A stretch of DNA of 64,000 bases from Saxidomus purpurata (GCA_022818135.1 JAFMSR010000010.1:11802385-11866384), one strand, 5' to 3'. Numbered from the stretch's first letter, positions 35,501 through 47,382 are shown. Program-made: numbers and translations. Notes: generated by a model from the sequence alone, not told the origin.

Positions 35501-36596
35501 AGTAAACTAAATGATTAAATTGAATACATCCTTACAGGAAGTTTACTTCAGTTTTCAATCAAACTAATATTATTTTCAGGAACCGTGTCGCACTCGTTGT
35601 GTAAAGAGACATGGCGCACTTGATATTTGCAAGGACTTCCTCCCAGCTATGGTTGAAGCAATGTCACAAATTATATCAGGTGAGACAAAAACTTTGCAGT
35701 TGCAAGTTGGTACTTTCTGAGCAGTTGAAACATGATTGAAATTGAACTATTTAATAGACACAAGTCAAACAAATTTTGCCGAGAGGGGACACTCAACCCC
35801 CCTCCCCCTACCCCCTATGCAAGCCATGTCTGTACCCGCCCCTGGACCCATACCAGTAAAGAATTAAAATTAATATATGCTAACACTTGCATATTAACGA
35901 AATGTTGATAATAAATTTTATATTAACAATATATGCATCTTAATCCATGTTAGAACATGTACGTCATGATTGTATCACAACACAAATGATGAAAAATGAA
36001 AAAAAGAAGGTCTACGCTTTATTGTTGAGTGCTAGTTTCAATAATATTCGATAATTCTGGCTAAAATAGGAACTCTCAGTTTACTTTTGAACTTGAAATA
36101 TTCGTAAACTCTGCTGATTTCGTTTGATAAAGTGTTGGATACATTGAGTGGTTCGGAGCGTTGTTCATTAATGAAAAACATTTTGTAAATGCTGTAGCCG
36201 ATTATTGTGATTTGTAAATTCAATTCCCAATACATTATGATTATCGAAATTCTATCCTATCACATTTAATTTTTAAGTGTTCTATTTTTTTTTTATATCA
36301 CACATTTGAAGGATATTCCTAATGTCGTTCCAGAAGGCTTGCAGTGATTTCTGAATTACAGCAAATCAAACAGATACTGAGATTTAACAGGACGACAGGA
36401 TTGAAATATCCATACCATCTCCACCATTTGTATTTTTACATGCTCCAGTACAGCAGCTGTAAACAAGACCTATGGAATCGCATGTTGAGTTTGAGGCCCA
36501 CATTGGTGTAAAGAATCCAACAGTTTGTAAAACGAATGGAACGAATATATAGCAACATGCTCCACAAAACAATGCACAGACTGTTCCAAACCCCAT
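32095..36596 (-). CDS. Claudin-like four-transmembrane protein, three exons
   Basis: Exons 36416-36596, 32906-33070 and 32095-32513 (minus) join with phases 1 and 1 and GT-AG borders, giving 254 residues from an ATG at 36596 to a TAG. TM1 spans residues 5-28. Extracellular loop 1 has 'FFTPMWASNSTCDSIGLVYS' followed by CCTGAC (W33, G43-L44, C48-C49), resembling the W-GLW-C-C signature of the claudin/PMP22 fold with a substituted third aromatic. TM2 lies at about 67-90. It is followed by 'CCSDDDDDDVGCW' and TM3 at about 98-115. TM4 is near 137-160. A Ser/Gly/Pro-rich cytoplasmic tail runs from 162 to 254. The intron phases and layout suit molluscan claudin-like proteins, probably at the plasma membrane or cell junctions. 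The exact orthologue is not recognised. Intron 1 holds a LINE fragment and a hAT-like fragment on the opposite strand. Confidence 0.8.
32906..33070 (-). CDS. Claudin-like protein, exon 2 (TM2, poly-Asp loop, TM3)
   Basis: The acceptor is 'tccttttcag' before AGCTGGACG and the donor is GTTGCAG/gtaaac; the length is 165 bp, phase 1 in and out. It encodes a hydrophobic run 'ATSSMVIFLTVFFLCCAPCC', then six aspartates, then 'CWSGLVGCCLMLYPVAG'. A charged turn between cysteine-rich membrane segments is expected for the intracellular loop of this fold. Confidence 0.8.
33638..34529 (+). mobile_element. Non-LTR retrotransposon (LINE) 3' end with zinc-knuckle C-terminus and (TTCTG)n tail
   Basis: An open frame at 33638-33985 reads 'LSSHKLQIESGRHRGIERSQ', then 'CTLCTTNDIEDEFHFILICP' and 'YSDFR'. 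This is the Cys-x2-Cys...IEDEFHF...CP motif found at the C-terminus of several LINE ORF2 proteins. It is followed by about 500 bp of non-coding 3' sequence and a 'gtcaaaataaac...ttctgttctgtttctgttctg' simple-repeat tail at 34503-34529, the usual 3' end of such LINEs. The copy is 5'-truncated and lies in intron 1 of the claudin-like gene, on the opposite strand to the gene. Confidence 0.72.
35119..35679 (+). pseudogene. hAT-transposase-like (DUF4371/ZMYM1-type) fragment in two exon-like blocks
   Basis: Block 1 is 35119-35238, with acceptor 'tttttcag' and donor AAG/gtaggt. Block 2 is 35580-35679, with acceptor 'tattttcag' and donor TCAG/gtgaga. They join in frame to give 'NRKMKIKEPCRTRCVKRHGA' then 'LDICKDFLPAMVEAMSQIIS'. 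This resembles the 'CRTRWVERHxALxxFxxLxPxxV' segment of hAT-derived proteins such as ZMYM1 or the 52-kDa-repressor/THAP12 group. The invariant Trp is Cys here. It lies on the plus strand in intron 1 of the claudin-like gene. It is too short to be functional as seen. Tidy splice borders could mean more exons of a domesticated gene, but none was found. Confidence 0.45.
36416..36596 (-). CDS. Claudin-like protein, exon 1 (start, TM1, loop 1)
   Basis: ATG at 36594-36596 is preceded by 'ggacaatacc'. The exon encodes 60 codons plus one base and ends GGAGATG/gtatgg. Joining to 33070 gives 'TNGGDELDVRALGLH'. Without splicing the frame meets a TAA after 70 codons. An overlapping frame starting at 36618 has no family features. 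Confidence 0.78.
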
Positions 36597-36662
36597 GGTA
36601 TTGTCCTGTGAATTTCACAAATCACTCACTTAAATCAAAAGTGTTGAAAAAATGTATAAATT

Positions 36663-37041
36663 ACAAGAGGGCCAAGATGTCCCTATATCGCTCACCTGGC
36701 TAACATTGGCTATAATAAAAGGTCATCAATAGCAGAAAGGGTCAATTTTAACCTGGGGAACACGGTTTGAAAAATCTTGGTAAAGGTTCACTAGGTTATG
36801 CCACATGCCAAATATCTAAACGCTAGGCCTTCCTATTTTTGAAAGTTTTTCTGCATGGAATAAAATTATTTGAACAACTGTGAAAGGGCTTCATCCAAGG
36901 AACATCCCTGTCAAGTTATATCATCATAGACCTAGCGGTTTCAGAGGAGATATCGTTTGAAGGAAAATGTTAACGGACGTACGACGGACGGAATGCGATC
37001 CTAATAGCTTACTCTGGCACAGTGTGCCAGGTGAGCTAAAA
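36663..37041 (+). repeat. Bivalve dispersed repeat R3 (full-length type)
   Basis: It starts 'acaagagggccaagatgtcc' and ends 'gtgccaggtgagctaaaa', the stereotyped ends of a very abundant bivalve repeat with a 'cgctcacctggctaac' box. 'acggacgtacgacggacgga' precedes the end. It lies immediately 5' of the claudin-like gene, within 70 bp of its start codon. Confidence 0.75.
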
Positions 37042-37049
37042 TGGACACG

Positions 37050-38065
37050 TTCTCCTTTTCAGTATCCTAGAAGTCTAGATGCTAATAGTAAGTTACTAGT
37101 CTAAATGACTTCTAAAGGCAATTATTTATGAACGACATGCGATTGTTCATTTTCATCATTATGACTGTTAAAAAAATTGATGTGTTGACCTGTTATTTAG
37201 AAAGTGGATGGGGTAATGTTGTGATATGGAAATTCTTATAGCATGCATATGTAATAGCTATTTGCTATATGTAAACAAGTGTAAAAAGGTTAATTTTTAT
37301 AGATAAAGATTGAATTATTTTCTCAACAGCATCATATAATTATGCAAAATTAAGAAAAAATGTACAGTAATGAGAAATAACACATAAATTACAGTAATGA
37401 GCAATAGCACACGAGCTGCAGTATTGAAAATCAGAAATCAATTACCGTTTAAGAAGATACTGTCTGTACTTGACACGAAAGGAGGCGAGATGCGTTTTTA
37501 ATATCAGAAGGAATGTAATTCAATACTACTTGTACCATACCAGCATTTAGAATTAAAAGATCTATATATTATTCGATATAAAATCTGATACGATATTAAT
37601 GTAAAATAGAATTCATATCTTCAGTTAAACATATTTCATTATTTGTATTAAGTATCATTGAAAATATAAATATGAATCCCTACATACCTTATTTTGTCCT
37701 CTAAATAAAAACGGCTGGCGAGATAAAATCGTGGAACAAATCTAACTTCCTGTTCCAACGACGGCGTTAAACATTTATCAAAGTCAAGGAATGAATACAG
37801 TTCAAACATTAGTATTATTCTTTGTTTATACAGTAAATGGATTTATTTCATTTTAATGATATAAAAAGATAAGTCACTTAAATAAAATATAATAAATAAA
37901 GTAAACATGGATTTCAAACTGCACAAAGCTGAATTCATAGACTGTCGCCAACAGTCCATAAGAATTGTTCAGTAAAAGACTAACTGTAGTTTATATCAAG
38001 AATGAGAAGTAACTTACCTGGGCCCCCAACCCGTCCGAACACTACAGTAGTATATTTTTGTGATA
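37050..38065. other. Intergenic, nothing recognised
   Basis: AT-rich sequence upstream of the claudin-like gene's 5' repeat. No coding or repeat signal was found. Confidence 0.4.
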
Positions 38066-38069
38066 TATA

Positions 38070-38345
38070 TGTATTACAGAGTTTTATAGTTGGTACCAGA
38101 CACTCCATATGACCAACGCCCCTAGAAGAGTTTAGTTATTTTAGGTTGCGGGGGATAGTGCAAGATATAGAGCGCATCCCGTTCCCGAGACACCGTCTGA
38201 TTCTTTAACATGATCGGTGTACGGGCCTCGGTATTAGGTCTCATTGGAAATACCATTAGTAATGTTAGTGGAGGAGCCGGGGATCGAACCTACGATCCCT
38301 GGAGTCTAAAAGTCATCGCGTTAACCCGACTGGGACACTAATCCG
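38070..38345 (-). repeat. tRNA-derived SINE (minus strand)
   Basis: On the minus strand an A-box-like 'TAGTGTCCCAGTCGG' (38326-38340) is followed by a perfect B-box GGTTCGATCCC (38280-38290), then a body that also occurs without the head at 2465-2615 ('gttttat.gttgatacc', 'ttactttaggtt..gggg'). Pol III promoter boxes at the right spacing support a SINE. Confidence 0.72.
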
Positions 38346-38349
38346 ATCA

Positions 38350-41300
38350 TTTTACTCTACTTTTTTGTAATACTTTGTCTTGTTAACCTTTATATTTGGC
38401 GAAGGGATATGAAATGTTAATTAAGAGTTCATTGTGTGATCATAAATAAAATGATATCCATATTAGTATATTTATACGAATTTATCTTCGTTCGATTACA
38501 AATCCGTAGCTTATTTAATCGCTCTCGAACACTCAAACCAGCGAGTTTTTCACTGATATCTTTGTTGACTTCCATGTCTTTTTTTTAGCTATTCTTGTTT
38601 GCATTAAATATTAATCTGAACGTTATCAAACTTGATCACTAACCAAAGTTCCTAGATTGAATGCCTTATTCACCCGTAAATGGAAGCGGGTAATTCCCAA
38701 ATCGGTAACACTACGGTCGTTCATGAACAAATGACAATATTTTTTTTTCCATGTAGCATATTATACATATTTTCGGCGTATTAAGCTCGGTTTTGACAGT
38801 AAGTTGACAACTTTTCAACCGCCAATGAAATGGCAAGTACAATATTTAATATTTTTTAACTGAGAAATTTACTCTGTAAGGCACCTTTTAATTGGACAAT
38901 ACCGGATAAAGTCAACAAAATGCTCTTGCATTTCCAGTCTTCTTGAACGTTTTTATAATTTTAGGAAGAAGTAGCTCAGTAGTTACCGTAGAAGACTCTT
39001 AACTAGCTTTTATTTTACTCGGCTGGTACGCATCTCATCGGGTGAAGTGTGTTTATGTACTTTAATATAAACACAGTGTCTTAGTTTATCTTGGAGGGGA
39101 TATTTTTGAAGTGAGTGAACCAGTTAATTATACTTTAACTGTGATCATCTTCAAGTAAGGTGCAGTATAGTTGCAATCGGCCTTCGTTCTCAGTTTGATC
39201 ACTGTCGAATTGACGAAACGGCCAGAAAAAGTTGTCTTTGTGCTCGCATATTTCATTGTGTGTGTGTATATATAGTTTCTGGTCTATAATTGTGCCGGCG
39301 TGGATGAAAAAATATTTTTCTGACTCGTAGACCGCCTTGAATTGAGATTAAATGACTTGATGCCGGAAAATTGACTGTTTTGATCCGTCACTGAAAGTGA
39401 CACGACTGAACGCTAAATTGCAACTCTACACGATTCAATTACACTGCCTTAGCACTACTTAAATGAAGAATATCCCAGGTTAAGTAAGTCATTTTACCTG
39501 TTTTTTTCTGCCATATTTTCGAAAGGTCGCCACCCTAGAAATGAAAGGCCATATCAGTACGAATTTGTAAATTTTCCGTTTTTGTTTTGTGGTCACTATG
39601 ATAGTTATAAGTGCATCAATGACCGAATCTATCTTTACGTTATTATGATATATTCATCAACAACAGAGGAAAATCATTCTCGTACGTCCAGAGCATTCGT
39701 TACATAATTTCATTTGTCTGAATGGTTGGCGAACCACTGATGCATGAGGATGGAGGAAAATATGCCATGTCTGGAAGCCAAGTTTTGAACGTCTACAGTA
39801 GAGCAAATTGAAACCAAAGGCATACGTTGACTTTATCTTGGTCATCTTATGACAGAGAAGGGCATCAGTACAGATCCGAACGAAATTATATCCGTTATAA
39901 ATTCTTCAACCAGTACACTTCGTCCGTTGTTTCCTTACGTTTTCAAGGTCAGACACTCCTATTGTTTTCCCCGTTGACTTACATTATAACTCTAGTCAAA
40001 AGGTGACACTGTATCATACCCACCTATAGAGTGTTGACCAATGAAATTGCTTTTTTCAAACAGATTAGTCTCTCAGACACAAGAAAATGCTGTTTTTATA
40101 TGGGGTTGACCAACCCAGTTTTTTTACAATTTGGCAATGGAGACAACCACCCCACTCAGTCAGGTGATATTTAGGGGTCTAAACCGCATGTGTACACCTT
40201 CTATTCATATGGCGATTTCAGTGTTATTTATTATGATAACCAGTCCTAAAATATTCATTCGCGTGCAGAAGACATTGCATTTTATTTTTCAAATGAGTTT
40301 TTTGCATTTGTAAACACAACCTTTTCTACCAATCAGGTAATGTCTCATTTAATCTTACGGTTTTCCCTGTACTTTTTTCAGCCAATCCCTGAGCCGGACT
40401 GCAATAGGATCATCTGACCTCAATGTACGAAACAATTCAAGCGTTACATGGGAAACTGACAGTGTTGAAAAGGTCATTGTATTCGCCAGAAGAACTCGGA
40501 CGCTTCGGAGAGATCATGCTACTACATGAAACGAGTGGCATTTCTTGCCTAAAAACTCAATTGTTATCTTTATTGAAGCACTTGTTTAAAGTTGACAGAC
40601 AATGATCAACTTACCTTAACTATGACCACTGCCAAGCTGGACGTAACGAGTTACAGTTGACTGCCAGACAAAATTGATTCCTATGCTTTATCGAGACATT
40701 AATATGCTTCGAGGTAGACACCAGAAAAAAGATCGAACCAGATATCAATAAAAGTATTGCCTTTGCAACCGAAGTTCTGGCTTTAATCGACATAATCGTT
40801 TAACTTGACACATCTACATATTACTTTCAACACTGGATCAGACTTAGTTCCTGAGATTCGAATAAGCCAGAACTGAACGAAGCAGCAATTTCGGAACCTT
40901 TTCAACACATTCTTCAAAACAATATCTACGATACATTGTATTTGTTTTTTCGCGCTTCAACGTTTTCGGAGAACGTTTTGAAATGACCAAAGAAAACGTC
41001 CTTATGAAAACGTTCTATGACCACGCCATTTTCAAGGAAAAGTTTTACCGATAGGGAGTGTTCTCGCTTGTCGTCGGAAAGACTCGGAATGTTACGAAAT
41101 CGCCAACGATGTATCAGGACAATACAGTAAGAAACAACTGACAGGATGCGCAACTCGTTCAAATTTCATCTATTGATGCAATGGAGGTTGCCCTAATAGA
41201 TAAAAGCACACTTAATTATCCAAAGAAGGTTACAAGAGGATATAGCGTTAAACAATTCATTCTGAATCTGTAGATTCTCCAATACGATTCTTATCAGAAA

Positions 41301-42110
41301 ACAGACCATCAAAACCACCGCCTAGCTCTAAATGACCAGTATTACGTATTTCGTCTTCAATCTACACAGACCCAAGGCGAACACAATAAGAAAGCTCTGT
41401 CAGACACCTGGTAAGTCGTCATTCCTTATGCAGATTAGATCTATCAAGGTCACATTCTTGATCTGCCTCATAGGAGTGTGGCGCTAAACATCCCATACAG
41501 TCTGCTGACACGTGTTGAGAACGGTTCGTAACATTCGGAAAAGCTGTTCCAACATTATACTGAAAGTATTTTTATATCTGTGTTGGAACTGCGTTTTGCC
41601 ATCTTGTTCACTATTTAATAGAGTTTAATGTAAGTCTGCTTCTTATCATTACGCGTTTTGCTCCTGTGTCTGTGTTTTACATTCTGGACTTTCTTAATGA
41701 ATCTCTACACCATGCGTCTCCCATTCAATGGTACAGTAAACTCCGTTTTACAGAAAAAAAATCTTTAAAATTTGTTCCATGTATCACGAGTTTATCATAA
41801 TCAAACATTTTTTTCATAGTTTTTCAATTGTGTATCTACAGCAACTGGAATAGATATAATATGTCACAATACAACAATAGATTAATGTAAGTGGAACACG
41901 CTTTCATCTCCTACCCTGCTGCATTTCTACAATGGGGTGAACCTTTCTTTAATTTTGCCATTACCATTTGTTGTTCATAACAGAGCTTATTAGAATTTTA
42001 CTATCTACAGATCATGATCAGACAGTATGGATGTAATGGATAAATCATGATTTGAATTGTTCGAAAGGAACGAAGCGTTTCCCAACAGCAGAATAAAAGG
42101 TAAATTAATT
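38350..42110. other. Intergenic, nothing recognised
   Basis: The base composition is slightly more balanced (39.6-41.5 kb), with several 60-78-codon open frames on both strands, but none has a known domain or splice-consistent partner. Confidence 0.4.
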
Positions 42111-42429
42111 TTTATGTAAGGCCACATCAATTTGATTAATAGTTCTTCGGATTTTTTCTCTAAAAAAATGGGGCGGGCGAGCGAAATTTTTATTTTTATT
42201 TTATTTTTTACCTTTCAAATTTTCACAGGCGGCGAGTACTTTTTTTCTTTTTTTTATTTACTTTTCGGAATTTCACATGCGGCGGTCACTTTTTAAAATA
42301 TTCTTTATTTACTTTTTGAAATTTCACATGCGGCGGGCACTTTTTTAATTTGATGTTTTGACCTTTTTTACTTCTCAAAATTAGAAGGTCCCATGTCTGA
42401 AATAAATCACATAATTATATCCTATCTTT

Positions 42430-43090
42430 GTATGTAATTATAACAAGAGGTGTCAGTAGTGCTTTCCATTAAAACAAAATATTCGCAGTACAAAAATCTA
42501 AAGGATCTGTATAAACAAGGGTCACAAGTAGCACGATAGTAAGCCAAGAGTTTTCAAACTTAATTGTTTACTACATTTTTAAATTAATTAAGTAGTTGCA
42601 CACAAGACGTCAACTAGGAATTTTAAGTACAAATCAAGAAACATGTTCACAGAGTTATCTTCCCTTGCTTACAGCTAAGTGTCATAAGTATTCCAACTTT
42701 CAAAGTAATCTCTCAAACGGTAAAGTCAACAAGTGGACAAGAATGAAAATTTTAACTGAGTTTTAAGTCCAAAAGGGCCATAATTCAAATGAAATCCTAT
42801 GCATAGTAACCTTCTCCTGCCTACATATGTTTGGAGATCATGATGGTAAATAAGTATTCCAACTTTCTAAGTAATATCTCAAACAGTTAAGTTAAAAGTT
42901 GACTGGTAAAAAAAACTTAAACGAGGTTCTAAGTCGATAAAGGGCCTTAATTAAAAAAACGTCTGACAGAGTTACCTTCTCTTGCCTATAGATTGGGGTA
43001 TTGATTTAAAACAAGTATTCCAAGATTCGCAGCAATACTTTAAAGGATTAAGTTAACAAGTGGATTTTACCCATATTCAATGTATTTTCC
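42430..43090 (+). repeat. Internal tandem repeats of the outer element
   Basis: 'ataagtattccaactttcaa', 'agtaatctctcaaacggtaa' and 'gttaacaagtgga' recur three times about 190 bp apart, with 'aagggccataattc' between. This is a further repeat family inside the outer element. Confidence 0.65.
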
Positions 43091-43420
43091 AAATCAAAAA
43101 AGGGGCATAATTCTGACAAAAAGCTTCACAGAGTTATGTACTCTTGTCTGTGGATGGAGGCAGAGTACACGTGTTTTTTTCCAATTGTCACCCATTACCG
43201 CGACGTCCAGCCATCGTGTCCACGCAAAGTTGGTCATCCAAATGCCCCCCCAGAATCACCCATCGACCTAATTAGAGTGTCCGATCACGGTGACCATTTG
43301 TCTGGACAGTGTTTCGCGTAGTCCACATTCGGGTCGTGACTTGAAATTTAATGTTTTTTACTGAATAACTTTTATTTATCAATAAAAAATAGAACTAGAG
43401 CTATCACTAAATGTGATTAA

Positions 43421-44764
43421 TACCCCCAAAAGACTGCTTTATAAACTGAGAAAGTTCGTAGTAACAGAATACCTTGCAAACAAACTAAAAAGAGATATTG
43501 TTCTTGGCAATAACTCTGTAATTTGTCAAGATAGAGTTATGGTTCTTGTACACTGCACTTCCTCTCATTGTGCTTGACCATTGTATGAAGTTGTATTGAA
43601 TTCCAACCAGTAGTTTTCAAATAATGCTCCGGACAAGTAAAAGTAACAAAGGGCAATAACTCTGAAATGAGTCAAGATAGAGTTATTGTTCTTTCGCACT
43701 GCACTTCCTGTCATTGTGCTTGACTATTTTATGAAGTTGTATTGAATTCCAACCAGAAGTTTTCGAATAATGCTCCAGACAATGAAAAGTAACAAAGGGC
43801 AATAACTCTGTAATGAGTCAAGATTGAGTTATGGTTCCTGTGCACTGCACTTCCTCTCATTGTGCTTGACCATTGTATGAAGTTGTTTTGAATTCCAACT
43901 AGTACTTTTCAAGTTATGCTCCGGACAAGGAAAAGTAACAAAGGGCAATAACTCTGTAATGAGTCAAGATGGAGTTATGGTTCTTGTGCACTGCACTTCC
44001 TCTCAATGTACTTGACCATTGTATGAGGTTATATTGAATTCCAACTTGTAGTTTTCAAGTAATGCTCTGGAGAAGAAAAAATAACAAAGGGCAATAACTC
44101 TGAAAATATTCTAGATAGAGTTATGGTTCTTGTACACTGCACTTCCTCTCATTGTGCTTCATCATTGTATGAAATTGTATTGAATTCCAACTTGTAGTTT
44201 TCAAGTTATGCTCCGGACAAGGAAAAGTAACAAAGGGCAATAACTCTGTAATTAGTCAAGATGGAGTTATGGTTCTTGTGCACTGCACTTCCTCTCAATG
44301 TGCTTGACCATTGTATGAAGTTGTATTGAATTCCAACTTGTAGTTTTCAAGTTATGCTCCGGACAAGGAAAAGTAACAAAGGGCAATAACTCTGTAATTA
44401 GTCAAGATGGAGTTATAGTTCTTGTGCACTGCACTTCCTCTCAATGTGCTTGACCATTGTATGAAGTTGTATTGAATTCCAACCAGTAGTTTTCAAGTTA
44501 TGCTCCGGACAAGGAAAACTAACAAAGGGCAATAACTCTGTAATTAGTCAAGATGGAGTTATAGTTCTTGTGCACTGCACTTCCTCTCAATGTGCTTGAT
44601 CATTGTATGAAGTTGTATTGAATTCCAACAAGTAGTTTTCAAGTTATGCTCCGGACAAGGAAAATGCAACAGACCGACCGACCGACCGCCCGACCGACCG
44701 ACCAACCGACCGACCAACCACCGGGTGACTCCTATATACCCCCCTAAACTTCGTTTTGGGGGTA
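43421..44764 (+). mobile_element. Nested TAA-flanked element built from eight R4 repeats
   Basis: The terminal repeats are TACCCCCAAAA (43421) and TTTTGGGGGTA (ending 44764), with TAA on both sides (43418-43420 and 44765-44767). Between them are eight units of about 143 bp, each carrying 'caaagggcaataactctg', 'gagttatggttcttgtgcac', 'tgcttgaccattgtatgaag' and 'agttatgctccggacaagg'. A (CCGA)n run at 44673-44720 and the terminal hairpin 'tatacccccc...gggggta' follow. The most 3' units are the most alike, which suggests recent expansion at that side. The family is typical of bivalves. Confidence 0.85.
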
Positions 44765-45069
44765 TAAATATGTTTGTATTTTGATGTTTTTCGAAACTAC
44801 CCGACGCCTAAAACGTTTTAATTACGATGCCGCTATCAACAACCGAGTGTTGTTACGCGAACGCTTGAATTTGAGACACTTGTAACAAAAAGAGTTTAAA
44901 ATGAACCGAAAGTACCTGAAATTAGCGACAATTTTTAGCGCTGCGCAAAAAATAAAATTTGATTTCTGACGGACATGCGGCGGGGTCTTTTTTTTTTATT
45001 TTCCACTTTAGGATTTTGAAGTAGCGGAAAATCCGACGAACTATTAATCAAATTGGTGTGGCCTAACTA

Positions 45070-46600
45070 TTCTTTTACTTTAAACTCATTATATGTACAT
45101 CTAATTCTAGAAATAGTTCATCAATGTAGGGAATATTTAAACAGTTGTGTGTAAATCAATTTGTACTTTAAATTAATTCGCCATACCCATTTTAAAGGAA
45201 TAGAAACTATAGAACAGAAAAGAAAAAAAACTAGTTCACCTATTATTATGAATACAAAATATATAAACAGCAAAGACTGGCTAAATGAAAAGTAATAACA
45301 TTTGTTTCTATTAGTTGTCTTGTTCTTACTTATTCTGATACACTCTACTTTTTGTTTTTCTTTTCTAGACTTTTACCTATTCTGATGTGTTCTGATGTAT
45401 TCATAACGATTTTGCTATGTCTGTAAACCTTTGTAAATTTTATTAAAGAATTACAGAGAAACTGACCATCCCAAATTAGATCACGGCCGATCAAACTCTT
45501 GATAAAAGCAAATTTGGAAGAAGCGTTCTATTAAATGCTACACACTCATAATTGTTTGGTATGACTCCAGTAGGTTAAGAAGAAAGGAACTCTGGACGAC
45601 GACGAACGATGCGGAATGCAACGATCCTAAAAATTGAAAGAAAAATTCCTGGGGACCAGTGGACTAATGTATAAAGTTGCAGTAGCAGTCACGGCCGCAG
45701 TGTAACCCTCCTGTACGCGAAACGTAGTGATAGACCGGTGTTGTTGCGCAGGAGAGGCCGAGGAAACGTATCAACTATCAAGTAAAGAAAGAAGTGAAAC
45801 AAATATTTTCATTCACGGTTTGATAATTCTTCAAAATATTTAACTTTTGTACCTCTGTGAATAACGTGAAAATGGAAGGGACTGTCAACCAAAGGGTAGT
45901 AGTTTTGATCATGGTAAAATCTTCTTAGTAAAATGCCTGTTACTGACTGATCGTATCCGTGACACCGGCCATCTGAATGGTCGTGTACGTTACACATTAA
46001 TTTTACGTTTCGACCTTTTGGTGTCATGCACACGCTTGGTTGATAGCACAAGATGCCCATTGGTCAATTACACTGTTCGATATACGGTCAAAATGAAACA
46101 GCATAAATGTTGCCTCTATTTCCTCAAACTGACGAAATTTACACACATCTTCCATCAGGTACTCCATGGTATGTGAAGCTGTTTGACGCGCAACGAATAA
46201 CGATACGCCGTAAAAACAAAAACGAATTGTCTCTGCTGGAATTTGAGCGCACAGTCAATATCATTGGTGATGAAACGAACAGAACTATCTATCCACCATA
46301 CCCATCAAAACTCCATCATAAGCATCTAGGAAAATATCAAAATAAAGCAGATAATAATTTAAAAGTCTTGATGTCGGTTCTTACACTCTAGTCATTGTGT
46401 CAAACACGGTTCGATATAATTTTCCAGAATGGTCTGAAGTTCTTGAAAATATCATCTTCTCAGAAAATTCTAAGCCATATCCGAAACAGATCTAAAGAGA
46501 AAAGAAACACAAACCATGGCTCAGATTCAGTGCCACACATCAGTTATAAAAATTGGTCTGTTGATTTCTTTTTATTAGTTCATCTAGCATAAAGTGCCAG
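45070..46600. other. Intergenic with unassigned open frames
   Basis: Open frames 45809-46060 (minus) and 46107-46391 (plus, 94 codons, 'LLEFERTVNIIGDETNRTIY') have balanced composition. I recognise no family and see no clear splice sites. Confidence 0.35.
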
Positions 46601-46604
46601 ACTG

Positions 46605-46995
46605 AGCTATTGTGACCGCTCACCATCCGGTGTGTTATACATCTGCCACTTCTGAAACCACTTGGCTAATATTGATGAATCTTGGTAGAGATATGCCTTG
46701 CATAAAGCTTTACCAGACCGCTTCAAAGAGTTTCATTTCCTGCATAACTATGTTCGGAAAACAGGACTCTGAGTTTAGATAGTTGGTGTGTGACATTGTC
46801 TATATGACCTCTACCAGGATTGTGCAAATTGTACCTATGAGCTCAAAATTGACCATGCCCTAGTCTTTTGTTTTATATAGACTTACATATTAAGGAAATA
46901 CTTCTTATCCAAAACAGCATGGTTAACAGTTTAGACAGCTGCTATGTGGCATTGTTTAGTCAACGAATAATACATTCAAGATGAAAATTTCCCTG
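46605..46995 (-). repeat. R3-family repeat, reverse orientation
   Basis: Reversed, it shows 'aatcctggtagaggtcata', 'caatgtcacacaccaacta' and 'ctaaactcagagtcctg', followed by a second unit near 46930. The ends 'ctgagctattgtgaccgctc' and 'accatccggtg' resemble the R3 terminus. Confidence 0.5.
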
Positions 46996-47298
46996 CAACA
47001 GGGGTCACTTGTTTTAAAGAGACTTTTATTTAGATAGGTTGTCTTGACATCTTTTTGCTAAAACAATAAGGCCTGACGGTTAGTTATACAGTATTCGGTC
47101 CAGAACTGAAAGAAATGAGCTAACTAATATATATTTAGCTTGAAGCTTTGCCTGATGGTCCTCTATAAAAATCATTAGCGTGTTTTGCAAACAAATTTCA
47201 ATATTGAACCTGAATGCCATATGTGCAATGGAGTTCTGTAGAGAGTTCCGAGTTATATAATTCATACATTCTACAGTTTTAACTCAGAAATTAAACTT

Positions 47299-47315
47299 TG
47301 GGGGGGGGGGGGGGG

Positions 47316-47382
<67 letters not shown>

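Larger units (their letters stand above)
42120..45063. mobile_element. TAA-flanked TIR element (Harbinger-like target site), outer element
   Basis: The ends are 'GGCCACATCAATTTGATTAA' (42120) and the complement of the same sequence with two differences (to 45063), extended by 'tagttcttcggattttt' to about 37 bp. TAA flanks both sides (42117-42119 and 45064-45066). Just inside each end are G/C-rich tracts of ~58-bp repeats ('cacatgcggcgggcactttt', four copies at 42170-42350 and one at 44965-45010). It contains the nested element at 43421-44764. No transposase frame is evident. A 3-bp TAA duplication fits PIF/Harbinger, but that class is inferred. Confidence 0.75.

Noticed and set aside
46107..46391. 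94-codon plus-strand open frame starting with ATG
   Set aside because: The composition is plausible for coding, but I recognise no family and see no supporting splice sites.
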